Positions 26,184-33,615 of a stretch of DNA of 64,000 nucleotides are shown one piece after another. Position 1 is the first letter of the stretch, and every line of letters begins with the position of its first letter. The notes beneath the pieces were generated by a model that was not told where the DNA came from, ran no database searches, and was given only the letters and a program-made list of their open reading frames with translations. The DNA is from Tepidibacillus_B infernus. Lineage in GTDB: Bacteria > Bacillota > Bacilli > Tepidibacillales > Tepidibacillaceae. The position numbers were made by a program, and so were the translations under genes. The DNA is taken from assembly GCF_048898065.1 (NCBI RefSeq), contig NZ_JBLWFI010000001.1:1116001-1180000 (forward strand), in the 5' to 3' direction.

Positions 26184-28301
26184 CTATTGAAGGAGCGAAG
26201 GATCTATTAATTCTACTTCAATTTTTTGTCCTTGATAGGGAGTATCAGGTGATAAACTTTGACTTATAACGATACCACTACCCTTAATTTGTATGTTGAT
26301 ATCTAAAATAGAACTAATCTCTAATACTTCTCTTAATGATTTTCCAATAAAATGAGGAACTTTCCATTCACCTTTAGGAACAGTAATTAAGTATGCTCTT
26401 TCACCTTTAGCCATTTCTGTATCTTTCTCAGGAAATTGTTGTAACACTTTTTTCCCATTGCCAATCACGATAGGCAATATCTGCTTCTCTATTAAACTAT
26501 TTTTGGCGTTCACCAATGGCTGATTGATAAAATCAGGAATTTTAACTATTTCTGCTTTTTGCTTTTGTATACTTTCGTTGCTATCAATCGGCACTTTTAG
26601 GTATCTTAAGCTATTTTGCATGATTTCTTTAAAAATTGGTGCTGCTACAGTACTACCATAATATGGAATTTCTAAGTCTGGTTCATCCACAGCGACATAA
26701 ACAATCAGTTTGGGATCATTTGCAGGGGCAAAACCAATAAAGGAAACGATATTTTTATTTTTTAAGTATTTACCATCAGGGCCTATCTTTTGTGCTGTAC
26801 CTGTTTTACCTGCAACATGGTAACCTTCTATATAACCTGGCTTTTCTCCGAAGTCTACTACCTTTTCTAATACCTCACGTGTCTTTTTAGCGGTTTCTTC
26901 AGATATAACTCTCTTTTTAACAATGGGTTCATTTTTCACAATAACTTTATGTGTTTTAGGGTCGCTTATTTCCTTAACTAAATAAGGTTGCATCAACTTT
27001 CCCCCATTGGCAACTGCGGAAACAGCCATCACTTGTTGAATGGGGGTGACGGCAACTCCTTGTCCAAAAGACATCGCCGCTACATCTAGAGGGTAAGCTT
27101 GTTTTACATCTTTCATAATTCCTACCGATTCATTTGGGAGATCAATGCCTGTTTTTTGACCAAAACCAAAGTCATTGATATAAGAAAATAATTTCTCTTT
27201 GCCTAATCTTTCATAGCCTAAGTGAACAAAAGCTACGTTGCTTGAGCGCTGTACCCCTTCAAGAAAGCTAATCGTACCCCATCCACGTCCTCCATTATGG
27301 TCCCTAATCACCTTTCCAGGCACCTGAATTCTACCAGATTGATAGGTTTCGTTGGGGTTAAATTTTCCTTCCTCAATCGCCGCAGCAAGGGTGACGATTT
27401 TGAAGGTAGAACCTGGCTCAAATTGGAAGTTGATCGCGTTGTTGCTGTAATTTTCAATATTCCAATACTGATTCGGATTAAAGGTAGGGCGATTAGACAT
27501 AGCCAAGATTTCACCAGTGTGGGGATCAGCAACAATTGCAACCATCCTTTTAGGGTTATACATTGTTTCTGCTTTATCTAATGCACTTTCTACATATTGC
27601 TGGATCGTTTTGTCGATCGTTAGTTTTAAATCTTGGCCATCCTTTACAGGTTGAAAAAGTTCTTCACCATCTGGTAATTCGTACCCTTTTAGATCTTTCA
27701 TTACCTTTAACTGTCCGGGTTCTCCCCGTAGCTGTTGATCATATTGACTCTCTAAACCCATGATGGCTTTATTATCATAATTGATGAATCCAAGAACATA
27801 TGCAGCCAAAGAATTGTTAGGATAATACCTTTTCGTTTCTTCTTTTAAAATAATTCCTGGTAAATTTAAGGCCTTAATTTTATCAGCAGTATCTTTATCT
27901 ATTTTCCAACCACCTGGTCTAAGTTCCACTTGAAAAGCTTGCTTCGTTAATAATGTGTAAAGGTCGTTTTGTTCCATTTTAAGAATAGACGATAATTTTA
28001 AAGCAGTATTCAAAGGGTCTGTTACATGATTCTTATATTCATTTGAAAGTATAGCAACTACCGTGTAAGCAGGTGCATTGTAAGCTAATCGGTCTTCATT
28101 CCGATCAAAAATCGTACCTCTTTTAGGTTCAATTGTTGTATTTCGATTCCAAATGTTTTTAGCCTTCTCTTTTAACATTGTGGCTTCCACTGACTGAATA
28201 TAAAACGATCTTGAAATCAAGACAAAAAAGAGAAAGGTTATCCCAATCCCTGCAAAAATTGCTCTTCTATTGATCAATTGTTTTGTCTTCATCCTCTTCA
28301 C
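26184..28301 (-). CDS. pbpB: Class B penicillin-binding protein PBP2B/FtsI
   Basis: Septal transpeptidase acting with FtsW. 705 residues: membrane anchor (about 13-33), PBP dimer domain, transpeptidase domain with S298-T-F-K, S353-S-N and K499-T-G, then two C-terminal PASTA domains (IVKIPDFINQPLVNAKNS and WKVPHFIGKSLREVLE). Directly behind ftsL (12 bp), the classical order rsmH-ftsL-pbpB. Full-length, no missing catalytic residue. Confidence 0.95.
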   Translation of the reverse strand: MKRMKTKQLINRRAIFAGIGITFLFFVLISRSFYIQSVEATMLKEKAKNIWNRNTTIEPKRGTIFDRNEDRLAYNAPAYTVVAILSNEYKNHVTDPLNTALKLSSILKMEQNDLYTLLTKQAFQVELRPGGWKIDKDTADKIKALNLPGIILKEETKRYYPNNSLAAYVLGFINYDNKAIMGLESQYDQQLRGEPGQLKVMKDLKGYELPDGEELFQPVKDGQDLKLTIDKTIQQYVESALDKAETMYNPKRMVAIVADPHTGEILAMSNRPTFNPNQYWNIENYSNNAINFQFEPGSTFKIVTLAAAIEEGKFNPNETYQSGRIQVPGKVIRDHNGGRGWGTISFLEGVQRSSNVAFVHLGYERLGKEKLFSYINDFGFGQKTGIDLPNESVGIMKDVKQAYPLDVAAMSFGQGVAVTPIQQVMAVSAVANGGKLMQPYLVKEISDPKTHKVIVKNEPIVKKRVISEETAKKTREVLEKVVDFGEKPGYIEGYHVAGKTGTAQKIGPDGKYLKNKNIVSFIGFAPANDPKLIVYVAVDEPDLEIPYYGSTVAAPIFKEIMQNSLRYLKVPIDSNESIQKQKAEIVKIPDFINQPLVNAKNSLIEKQILPIVIGNGKKVLQQFPEKDTEMAKGERAYLITVPKGEWKVPHFIGKSLREVLEISSILDINIQIKGSGIVISQSLSPDTPYQGQKIEVELIDPSLLQ

Positions 28302-28313
28302 CTAAAAGTTACT

Positions 28314-28685
28314 TCAATTTAGTGTTTTCGATAATATAATGACTTGCTCTTCATTTAATGCCATACCAAGTTCTTCTTGAGCAATCTTAATAATACGTTC
28401 TGGGGCACTTAATTCAGCGATTTTTAGTTGCAAAGTATCATTCTCCTCATTGGTTTTAGCAATCGATTTTTCTAGGTTTTGAATCGAATAGTTATATTCA
28501 GAAATTTGGGCATAACCGGAAATGATAAAACCTGCTAAAATAACAACAAATAGAACCGTCAGTAAATAGAATAATTTTTCCTTAACAGGAAGGCTTTTTT
28601 TATTAACCTTACGAATTCTTTGTTGATGTGGAAGTGATTTTTGTTGTGTTTGATAAGCTAAGTTGCCATTTGTATAAATCGCCAT
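28314..28685 (-). CDS. ftsL: Division protein FtsL
   Basis: 123 residues, bitopic membrane protein: cytoplasmic basic tail, transmembrane helix about 38-58 (KLFYLLTVLFVVILAGFII), then a leucine-zipper-like coiled coil (YSIQNLEKSIAKTNEENDTL) and the typical short end PERIIKIAQEELGM. Forms the FtsQLB complex with DivIB. Sequence is poorly conserved in the family, but topology, size and place between rsmH and pbpB are decisive. Confidence 0.92.
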   Translation of the reverse strand: MAIYTNGNLAYQTQQKSLPHQQRIRKVNKKSLPVKEKLFYLLTVLFVVILAGFIISGYAQISEYNYSIQNLEKSIAKTNEENDTLQLKIAELSAPERIIKIAQEELGMALNEEQVIILSKTLN

Positions 28686-28697
28686 GAAGTTTTCCCC

Positions 28698-29630
28698 CTA
28701 TAGTTTTTCAGCTATTCTTAATTTTGCTGAACGTGCCCTTTGATTATCAGCTATTTCTTGTTCCGTTGGTATAATCGGTTTTTTGGTAATGATCTTTACT
28801 TCAGGTTGTTGTCCACACGTGCATACTGGGAAGTCAGGCGGGCAAATACAACCTTGTGCAAAATCTGAAAATACTTTTTTACATATACGGTCTTCCAAGG
28901 AATGAAAGGTAATCACACTAGCCCTTCCTTGAGGTCTAAGCATTTCTATGGCATCCTTTAATGCCTGTTCAAAAGCATTTAACTCATCATTCACAGCAAT
29001 GCGAATCGCTTGGAAAGTCCGTCTTGCTGGATGTGGGCCTGATCTGCGAGCAGGAGCTGGAATCGCTTCTTTAATTAACTCTACTAACTCTCCCGTCGTT
29101 TTGATTTGTTTTTCTGAACGATGTTGCACAATTTTTTTTGCAATCTGGCGTGAAAATTTTTCTTCGCCATATTGATAGATGATTCGCGTTAAGTCTTGTT
29201 CAGGCCAGGTATTAACAATGATTTCTGCTGTTAACTCCTGTGTTTGATCCATCCGCATATCTAACGGGGCATCATAATGGTAACTAAATCCTCTTTCTCC
29301 TTCATCCAATTGTGGAGATGAAACCCCTAAATCAAATAACACACCATCTATCTCATAAATTCCTCTTTCATTTAAAACCTGTTTAAGTAATCGAAAGTTG
29401 GTTTTGATCAGGGTTACTTGATCTCCATATTTTTGCAATCGATCTTTCGCCGCTTCAAGCGCATGATCATCTTGATCTAAGCTAAACAATTTACCTTCTT
29501 CACCTAATTTAGAGGCAATTAAAATAGAGTGCCCTGCACCTCCTAGGGTACAATCCACATAGATCCCATTTTCTTTAATATCTAACCCATCTACCGCCTC
29601 ATATAATAGTACTGTTGTATGCTTAAACAT
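28698..29630 (-). CDS. rsmH: 16S rRNA (cytosine-1402-N4)-methyltransferase RsmH
   Basis: S-adenosylmethionine-dependent methylation of C1402 in the decoding centre. 310 residues starting MFKHTTVLLYEAVDGL. SAM motif VDCTLGGAGHS and the family sequences FDLGVSSPQLDEGERGFSY and SFHSLEDRICKK are present. The ATG at 29630 is chosen because GGAGG lies 8 bases before it; a TTG at 29645 overlaps that site. 17 bp after mraZ. Confidence 0.97.
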   Translation of the reverse strand: MFKHTTVLLYEAVDGLDIKENGIYVDCTLGGAGHSILIASKLGEEGKLFSLDQDDHALEAAKDRLQKYGDQVTLIKTNFRLLKQVLNERGIYEIDGVLFDLGVSSPQLDEGERGFSYHYDAPLDMRMDQTQELTAEIIVNTWPEQDLTRIIYQYGEEKFSRQIAKKIVQHRSEKQIKTTGELVELIKEAIPAPARRSGPHPARRTFQAIRIAVNDELNAFEQALKDAIEMLRPQGRASVITFHSLEDRICKKVFSDFAQGCICPPDFPVCTCGQQPEVKIITKKPIIPTEQEIADNQRARSAKLRIAEKL

Positions 29631-29647
29631 GTAGATAGCCTCCAATA

Positions 29648-30079
29648 TTACAAGTCAAAGTCAACAATCTTTTCTGCAATTTCATTAAAGGACTCTTCTG
29701 ATTCTTGATAATAGCTTTCCCATAATTCTTTACTCCATATCTCTACTCGATTAGAAACACCAATAAATACACATTCTTTTATCAGTTCTGCATATTCCCT
29801 TAAATTGGGAGGTAAGCTTACTCTTCCCTGTTTATCAACTTCACATTCAACAGCACCGGAAAAAAAGAATCTAGTAAACTTTCTTGCATCAGCTCTAGTA
29901 AAAGGTAACGATTTTAATTTTTGTTCGACTTGCTGCCATTCAGATTGTGTATAAACAAACAAGGATTTATCTAATCCTCTTGTAATCACAAAGGTAGATC
30001 CTAATTCATCACGAAATTTGGCAGGAATAATGACTCGGCCTTTATCATCAATATTATGTTGAAATTCACCCATAAACAT
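29648..30079 (-). CDS. mraZ: Transcriptional regulator MraZ
   Basis: 143 residues with two tandem SpoVT-AbrB-like domains: FQHNIDDKGRVIIPAKFRDEL (about 5-25 onward) and AVECEVDKQGRVSLPPNLREY (about 75-95 onward). Forms ring oligomers that bind short repeats in front of its own gene and control the dcw cluster. Such repeats are visible just upstream at 10-bp spacing, so autoregulation is likely. First gene of the cluster; a terminator isolates it from the cation-efflux gene. Confidence 0.96.
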   Translation of the reverse strand: MFMGEFQHNIDDKGRVIIPAKFRDELGSTFVITRGLDKSLFVYTQSEWQQVEQKLKSLPFTRADARKFTRFFFSGAVECEVDKQGRVSLPPNLREYAELIKECVFIGVSNRVEIWSKELWESYYQESEESFNEIAEKIVDFDL

Positions 30080-30090
30080 GCCAAGTCACC

Positions 30091-30136
30091 CCATTTTCCC
30101 TCCATTATCATCCACTTTACACCACAATCCACCACT
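30091..30136 (-). promoter_or_regulatory. MraZ-binding repeats upstream of mraZ
   Basis: On the minus strand GTGG occurs at 30135..30132, 30125..30122 and 30115..30112, followed by ATGG at 30105..30102 and ATGG at 30094..30091. Steps are 10, 10, 10 and 11 bp. Tandem G-rich repeats at one helical turn are the known kind of MraZ site. They lie between the expected promoter and the ATG. Confidence 0.75.
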
Positions 30137-30160
30137 TTCATTTTGTTATTCTTTAAATAA

Positions 30161-30196
30161 AAAAAAAATCCTGCTAATTTACAGGACTTTTTTAAA
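30161..30196 (-). terminator. Terminator between cation-efflux gene and mraZ
   Basis: TCCTG (30169-30173) pairs with CAGGA (30182-30186), extended by flanking A/T runs. T runs on both strands make it bidirectional. It lies 57 bp after the stop of the efflux gene. Confidence 0.75.
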
Positions 30197-30252
30197 AAAT
30201 AATACTTTATACCTTGTTTTTGGTTTTTGTTAAAAAAAATAAGTCAAAAGAC

Positions 30253-31209
30253 CTAATTTTTCTTCATCAACACCATATTAATTCCCATTTGTGGATCAGC
30301 CGATAAATTGGGATCAAATTTTTTCTGAGCTTGATCTGTTTCTTGATATTGAATCGTCTCTAATTGCAAAACAGAATGCCAAATATGAAAATGTTCATAT
30401 AATGCTTTTTTTACATCATGTAAAAGATCATGCCCTTCTGAAACGGGTTGATTTTTCACCACCACATGGGCTGTTAACATCACTTCTTCTGCTGAAATCC
30501 CCCAAACATGAATATCATGAACAGCATGAACCCCTGGTACTTGTTCCATTACCTCCTTGATCATATCCACATTTAGCCCTTCTGGAACGGCTTCTAAAAG
30601 GATACGAATGGATTCCCTTAACATACGAAAAGCCCCTCGTAAAATGACACTTGCAAATATTATACTTATCATAGGGTCAATCCAAAGCCATCCAGTGAAA
30701 TGTAATAATACTCCGCCAATAATGACTCCTGCATAGGAAAAGACATCACCAACAAAATGCAATACTGCACTTTTTACATTTAAGTTTTGTTTTTCTTTTT
30801 TTAAAAATAAAACAATCGTCCCTGTTACTAGGACTCCAAGCAAAGCAAGATAGATCATTCCCAATGATCCAACGGGTTCCGGTGTAAAAATACGGGTAAT
30901 CGCTTTATAATAAATATAAAATGAAATTCCAATTAATGTAACATTATTAAAGAAAGCTGCAAATATTCCTACGCGATGATAGCCAAAGGTTAAACGTTTA
31001 TTAGCTGGCCTTCTTGTTTGGCGAAGTGCAAACCAACTTACTCCTAAAGCAAGAATGTCACTAAGCAAATGCCATGCATCGCTGAGAATAGCTAAACTGT
31101 TCGTGATCAACCCACCAATGATCTCAGCAATAAATAAAATAGATGTCAACCAAAACGCAATATTAATTCCTCTTGTCTTCGTTTCAACCACATGATGAGT
31201 ATGAGACAA
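30253..31209 (-). CDS. CDF-family divalent cation efflux protein
   Basis: 318 residues, six membrane spans and a cytoplasmic C-terminal domain. Cation diffusion facilitators exchange Zn, Co, Cd or similar ions for protons. The metal site in TM2 is LSDAWHLLSDILA (HxxxD with a second Asp); the paired TM5 site is FVGDVFSYAGV. An N-terminal SHTHH stretch and HDIHVWGIS in the C-terminal domain are typical of the CzcD/ZitB branch. Monocistronic between two intergenic hairpin regions; a metal regulator is not visible nearby. Confidence 0.9.
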   Translation of the reverse strand: MSHTHHVVETKTRGINIAFWLTSILFIAEIIGGLITNSLAILSDAWHLLSDILALGVSWFALRQTRRPANKRLTFGYHRVGIFAAFFNNVTLIGISFYIYYKAITRIFTPEPVGSLGMIYLALLGVLVTGTIVLFLKKEKQNLNVKSAVLHFVGDVFSYAGVIIGGVLLHFTGWLWIDPMISIIFASVILRGAFRMLRESIRILLEAVPEGLNVDMIKEVMEQVPGVHAVHDIHVWGISAEEVMLTAHVVVKNQPVSEGHDLLHDVKKALYEHFHIWHSVLQLETIQYQETDQAQKKFDPNLSADPQMGINMVLMKKN

Positions 31210-31303
31210 CGCAAATCAACTCCTCAGATTGGAACCACTCATAATAGAATACTACAAAATCTTGAACATTTTTCAGTTAAAATTGTGATAAAACAATGAA
31301 AAA

Positions 31304-31440
31304 AAGTTTGTATATTCCAATGCGCTCCGTTGTCCGTGCATTTCTTGGAATAAAACATAAGGTAAGAAATACACTCCCAAAAGTCGCTGCTTATGGAATA
31401 TACAAACTTCAATGATAAGTTGAAGAAAAATGGATTCTTC
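31304..31440. repeat. Structured repeat family B, medium copy
   Basis: Perfect 16-bp terminal inverted repeats AAGTTTGTATATTCCA (31304-31319) and TGGAATATACAAACTT (31394-31409). The interior contains GCGCTCCGT near the left end and GTCGCTGCTTA near the right, both shared with the 41076 copy, and a 29-bp segment (31360-31388) shared with 42800-42828 on the other strand. The right flank AATGATAAGTTGAAGAAA is also family-specific. It is followed directly by half of a family A repeat that forms the end of fdhD. Confidence 0.8.
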
Positions 31441-31442
31441 TT

Positions 31443-32246
31443 TCACTTTTGTGGGTTAGTTAAAACTCGTTCTGGATGAGTATAAATGTTTAGATGGTCT
31501 CCTCGAATAAAACCAATGGTCGTAATATTCAATTCTTCAGCTAACTGTAATGCAAGATGCGTAGGGGCTGCCTTTGAAAGAAGAATTCCTACACCTATTT
31601 TTGAAACCTTGATCAACACCTCTGAAGAAATACGACCACTAAAAGCAATCAATTTATTTCCTAAGTTTATCCCATTTTTGATTGAATAGCCGTAAAGCTT
31701 ATCTAATGCATTATGTCTTCCAATATCTGTACGGAAAATCATCTCTCCATCTAAGCTACACAAAGCAGCATTATGTACTCCACCTGTTTCTTTGAAAATG
31801 GTTGAACTTTCATGTAAGTGATTCATCATTTGAATACTATCTTCAATGGTAATCTTTAAATTCGAATTGATTGTCTTTGCTGTTTTTACATCATTTTCAA
31901 AGTAAAAGTTCCTACTTTTCCCACAACAAGAGCCGATAAATCGCTTGATATAATCATGCGGAGAAAATTTTGGCTTGTTTTTGATCTCTACATATGCAAA
32001 CCCTTTCGATTCGATGATCGTGATGGAGATGACCTCTTCGATAAAACGAATCACACCTTCCGAGGCTAAAAAACCAATTATCATCTCTTCTAAATGAGAA
32101 GGAGAGCAAATAATCGTAGCAAACTCTTCCCCATTTAGAAAAATCGTCAGAGGCATTTCATAAGCAATTTCATCCTCCACTTCTTGCCATTGCTGTTCGT
32201 GATATTGAATAATATTTTTCTTCACTGATAATGGATGTTCGATCAT
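31443..32246 (-). CDS. fdhD: Formate dehydrogenase accessory sulfurtransferase FdhD
   Basis: Transfers sulfur to the molybdenum cofactor before its insertion into formate dehydrogenase. 267 residues from the ATG at 32246; a GTG at 32252 that overlaps the upstream stop is equally possible. The active cysteines are in FIGSCCGKSR, a CC pair instead of the CxxC of E. coli FdhD. Other family segments: GGVHNAALCS, DIGRHNALDKLYG, SGRISSEVLIKVSKIG. The last codons and the stop (AACCCACAAAAGTGA) are made of a half copy of repeat family A, so the C-terminus may have been altered by that element. Confidence 0.95.
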   Translation of the reverse strand: MIEHPLSVKKNIIQYHEQQWQEVEDEIAYEMPLTIFLNGEEFATIICSPSHLEEMIIGFLASEGVIRFIEEVISITIIESKGFAYVEIKNKPKFSPHDYIKRFIGSCCGKSRNFYFENDVKTAKTINSNLKITIEDSIQMMNHLHESSTIFKETGGVHNAALCSLDGEMIFRTDIGRHNALDKLYGYSIKNGINLGNKLIAFSGRISSEVLIKVSKIGVGILLSKAAPTHLALQLAEELNITTIGFIRGDHLNIYTHPERVLTNPQK

Positions 32247-32248
32247 GA

Positions 32249-32710
32249 TCACTTGTTATTTTCATCCATTTCATCTTCACGAATATAAGTAAACCAATAA
32301 GCACTAGCAACAGCAAAACAACCTTCAACGGCATTACCAAGATAGACAGGAACAAAATTACTGATCGTGATCCAAAACCATTTGCGAACGAGCTGAAAAC
32401 TTGTTATTATTTTGGAATACCAAGCGATAGAGACTGCCATCATATTGCCTGTCAGCAATTCTCCTCCTGCAATCAATACAAAAATAAGACCAACTGGGAA
32501 AACTGCAGCTCCCAAAAAAGAGCCGAACGTTCCCCAATCCTTTGGTAAATTAGCAACGACACGAACATCTAATAGAAAACCCATAGCGATAAAGGCTCCT
32601 GCAAGAAAGCCTAATACCAACATATTGGATAAAGGAAGTTTTGCTTTTTTCACCCCTTGTTCTACTGTGAATTTTGCAATTCGTTGGGGATTGTGATAAT
32701 TATAATCCAA
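32249..32710 (-). CDS. Formate/nitrite transporter family protein, internally shortened
   Basis: Only 153 residues, while FNT channels have about 260-285 and six membrane spans. Residues 1-110 match the N-terminal half (KLPLSNMLVLGFLAGAFIAMG, then VFPVGLIFVLIAGGELLTGN). After about 115 the sequence jumps to the family's C-terminal end (NFVPVYLGNAVEG, AYWFTYIRE). About 110 residues, including the second re-entrant half, are absent, and no DNA is left for them. Frame, start and stop are intact. TTG start with GGGAGG upstream. Probably a decayed formate channel, or a half-size membrane protein of unknown function. Confidence 0.8.
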   Translation of the reverse strand: MDYNYHNPQRIAKFTVEQGVKKAKLPLSNMLVLGFLAGAFIAMGFLLDVRVVANLPKDWGTFGSFLGAAVFPVGLIFVLIAGGELLTGNMMAVSIAWYSKIITSFQLVRKWFWITISNFVPVYLGNAVEGCFAVASAYWFTYIREDEMDENNK

Positions 32711-32822
32711 ATTTCATTCCTCCCTTACAAACCACTTTTATATAACTCCTTGATGAATTTTCCTGGAATTGATCGAGGGTGGTGCCATCGATCGTTCCAC
32801 ATATTTCACAAATCTTAGTCAT
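32700..32822 (-). CDS. Possible 40-residue CxxC peptide in the fdh operon
   Basis: ATG at 32822 overlaps the stop of the HMA-like gene, GAGG lies six bases upstream, and the stop overlaps the start of the FNT gene, so it fills an otherwise non-coding 104-bp gap exactly. The product begins MTKICEICGTIDGTTLDQFQ and ends VVCKGGMKFGL, with a CxxC pair and a third Cys. I do not recognise a family. Coupling on both sides favours translation; the low complexity of evidence keeps confidence modest. Confidence 0.4.
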   Translation of the reverse strand: MTKICEICGTIDGTTLDQFQENSSRSYIKVVCKGGMKFGL

Positions 32823-33090
32823 TCTTATCCTCTTGTAGGTTTATCTGATCATCCATTTTATCTGTTTCTACCTTACCCTTTTTAAGCATTAGATTGTATC
32901 CTGCATCAAGTATTGCTTGTTTGAAATCAGTAATAGAAGCGGCATGCTCATCATAGCTAATCAGCGCATTTCCGTTTTTTTCATTGATAACCACTTCTCT
33001 TACTCCCCAAACATCTTGCAATACCTCTTTCACTCGATCTGCATCAACTTTTGTATTGATTCCTTGAACAGCGATATTTTCAGTTAACAT
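32815..33090 (-). CDS. HMA-fold-like protein without metal-binding cysteines
   Basis: 91 residues. The first 70 resemble a heavy-metal-associated domain (ferredoxin-like fold; VQGINTKVDADRVKEVLQDVWGV, then EVVINEKNGNALISYDEH and FKQAILDAGYNL), but the MxCxxC loop is replaced by GINTKVDA and the protein contains no cysteine at all. An acidic/lysine-rich tail follows (about 72-91). A copper-chaperone role is therefore unlikely. It sits between the DUF1641 gene (18 bp) and the FNT gene, suggesting a protein-protein role in the formate dehydrogenase system. Confidence 0.7.
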   Translation of the reverse strand: MLTENIAVQGINTKVDADRVKEVLQDVWGVREVVINEKNGNALISYDEHAASITDFKQAILDAGYNLMLKKGKVETDKMDDQINLQEDKND

Positions 33091-33108
33091 GGTTAACCCT
33101 CCTTTTGC

Positions 33109-33615
33109 CTAATGCACAGGATTGGCGTCAGATTGCAATTCTTCACCCATACCTTTTAAGAAGTTCATAAATAAATTAAGTGATGCTCGAATTTCAGGAT
33201 CCCTTGCATCTTTTAACATCGTCCATAAACTTGGTGCCTTTTCGTCACCAGCTTCATTCATCCCTCGTTCAAGCCCTCTAGCTAACCCCTTTAATCCGTT
33301 TAACAGTGTTTCTACCTGCCCTGGGTCAAGACTCCCTAGGAATTTTAATCCTTGTATGATATTTTTAACCAAATGGTGAACACCTGGTTGATTCATTTGT
33401 GTAATGGCAATTTTTCCTACCTTTTGCCGATTTTTCAATATCCCATCAGCGATTTGAAGCAACCCTGCATCGCTCATTCCTTTAAATACATCTAAGGCAA
33501 TAAAAATCGTTTCTCGATTTTCCGCTACTTTTTCAAGGATTTGTTGAATGGATTGTTCACGTTCTTCTGCCTTGTTAGGAACTTTCTTGTTAATACGTGT
33601 AATCGCTTGGGCCAT
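33109..33615 (-). CDS. DUF1641 protein of the formate dehydrogenase operon
   Basis: 168 residues from the ATG at 33615 with GGAGGGG upstream; it overlaps the end of fdhA by 26 bp. All-helical DUF1641 family (YrhD/YjgD type): GLLQIADGILKNRQKVGKIA, GVHHLVKNIIQGLKFLGSLD, LLNGLKGLARGLERGM. B. subtilis has members of this family directly behind formate dehydrogenase-like subunits (yjgC-yjgD, yrhE-yrhD). A small partner or membrane-link subunit is the usual suggestion; no catalytic motif is visible. Confidence 0.88.
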   Translation of the reverse strand: MAQAITRINKKVPNKAEEREQSIQQILEKVAENRETIFIALDVFKGMSDAGLLQIADGILKNRQKVGKIAITQMNQPGVHHLVKNIIQGLKFLGSLDPGQVETLLNGLKGLARGLERGMNEAGDEKAPSLWTMLKDARDPEIRASLNLFMNFLKGMGEELQSDANPVH

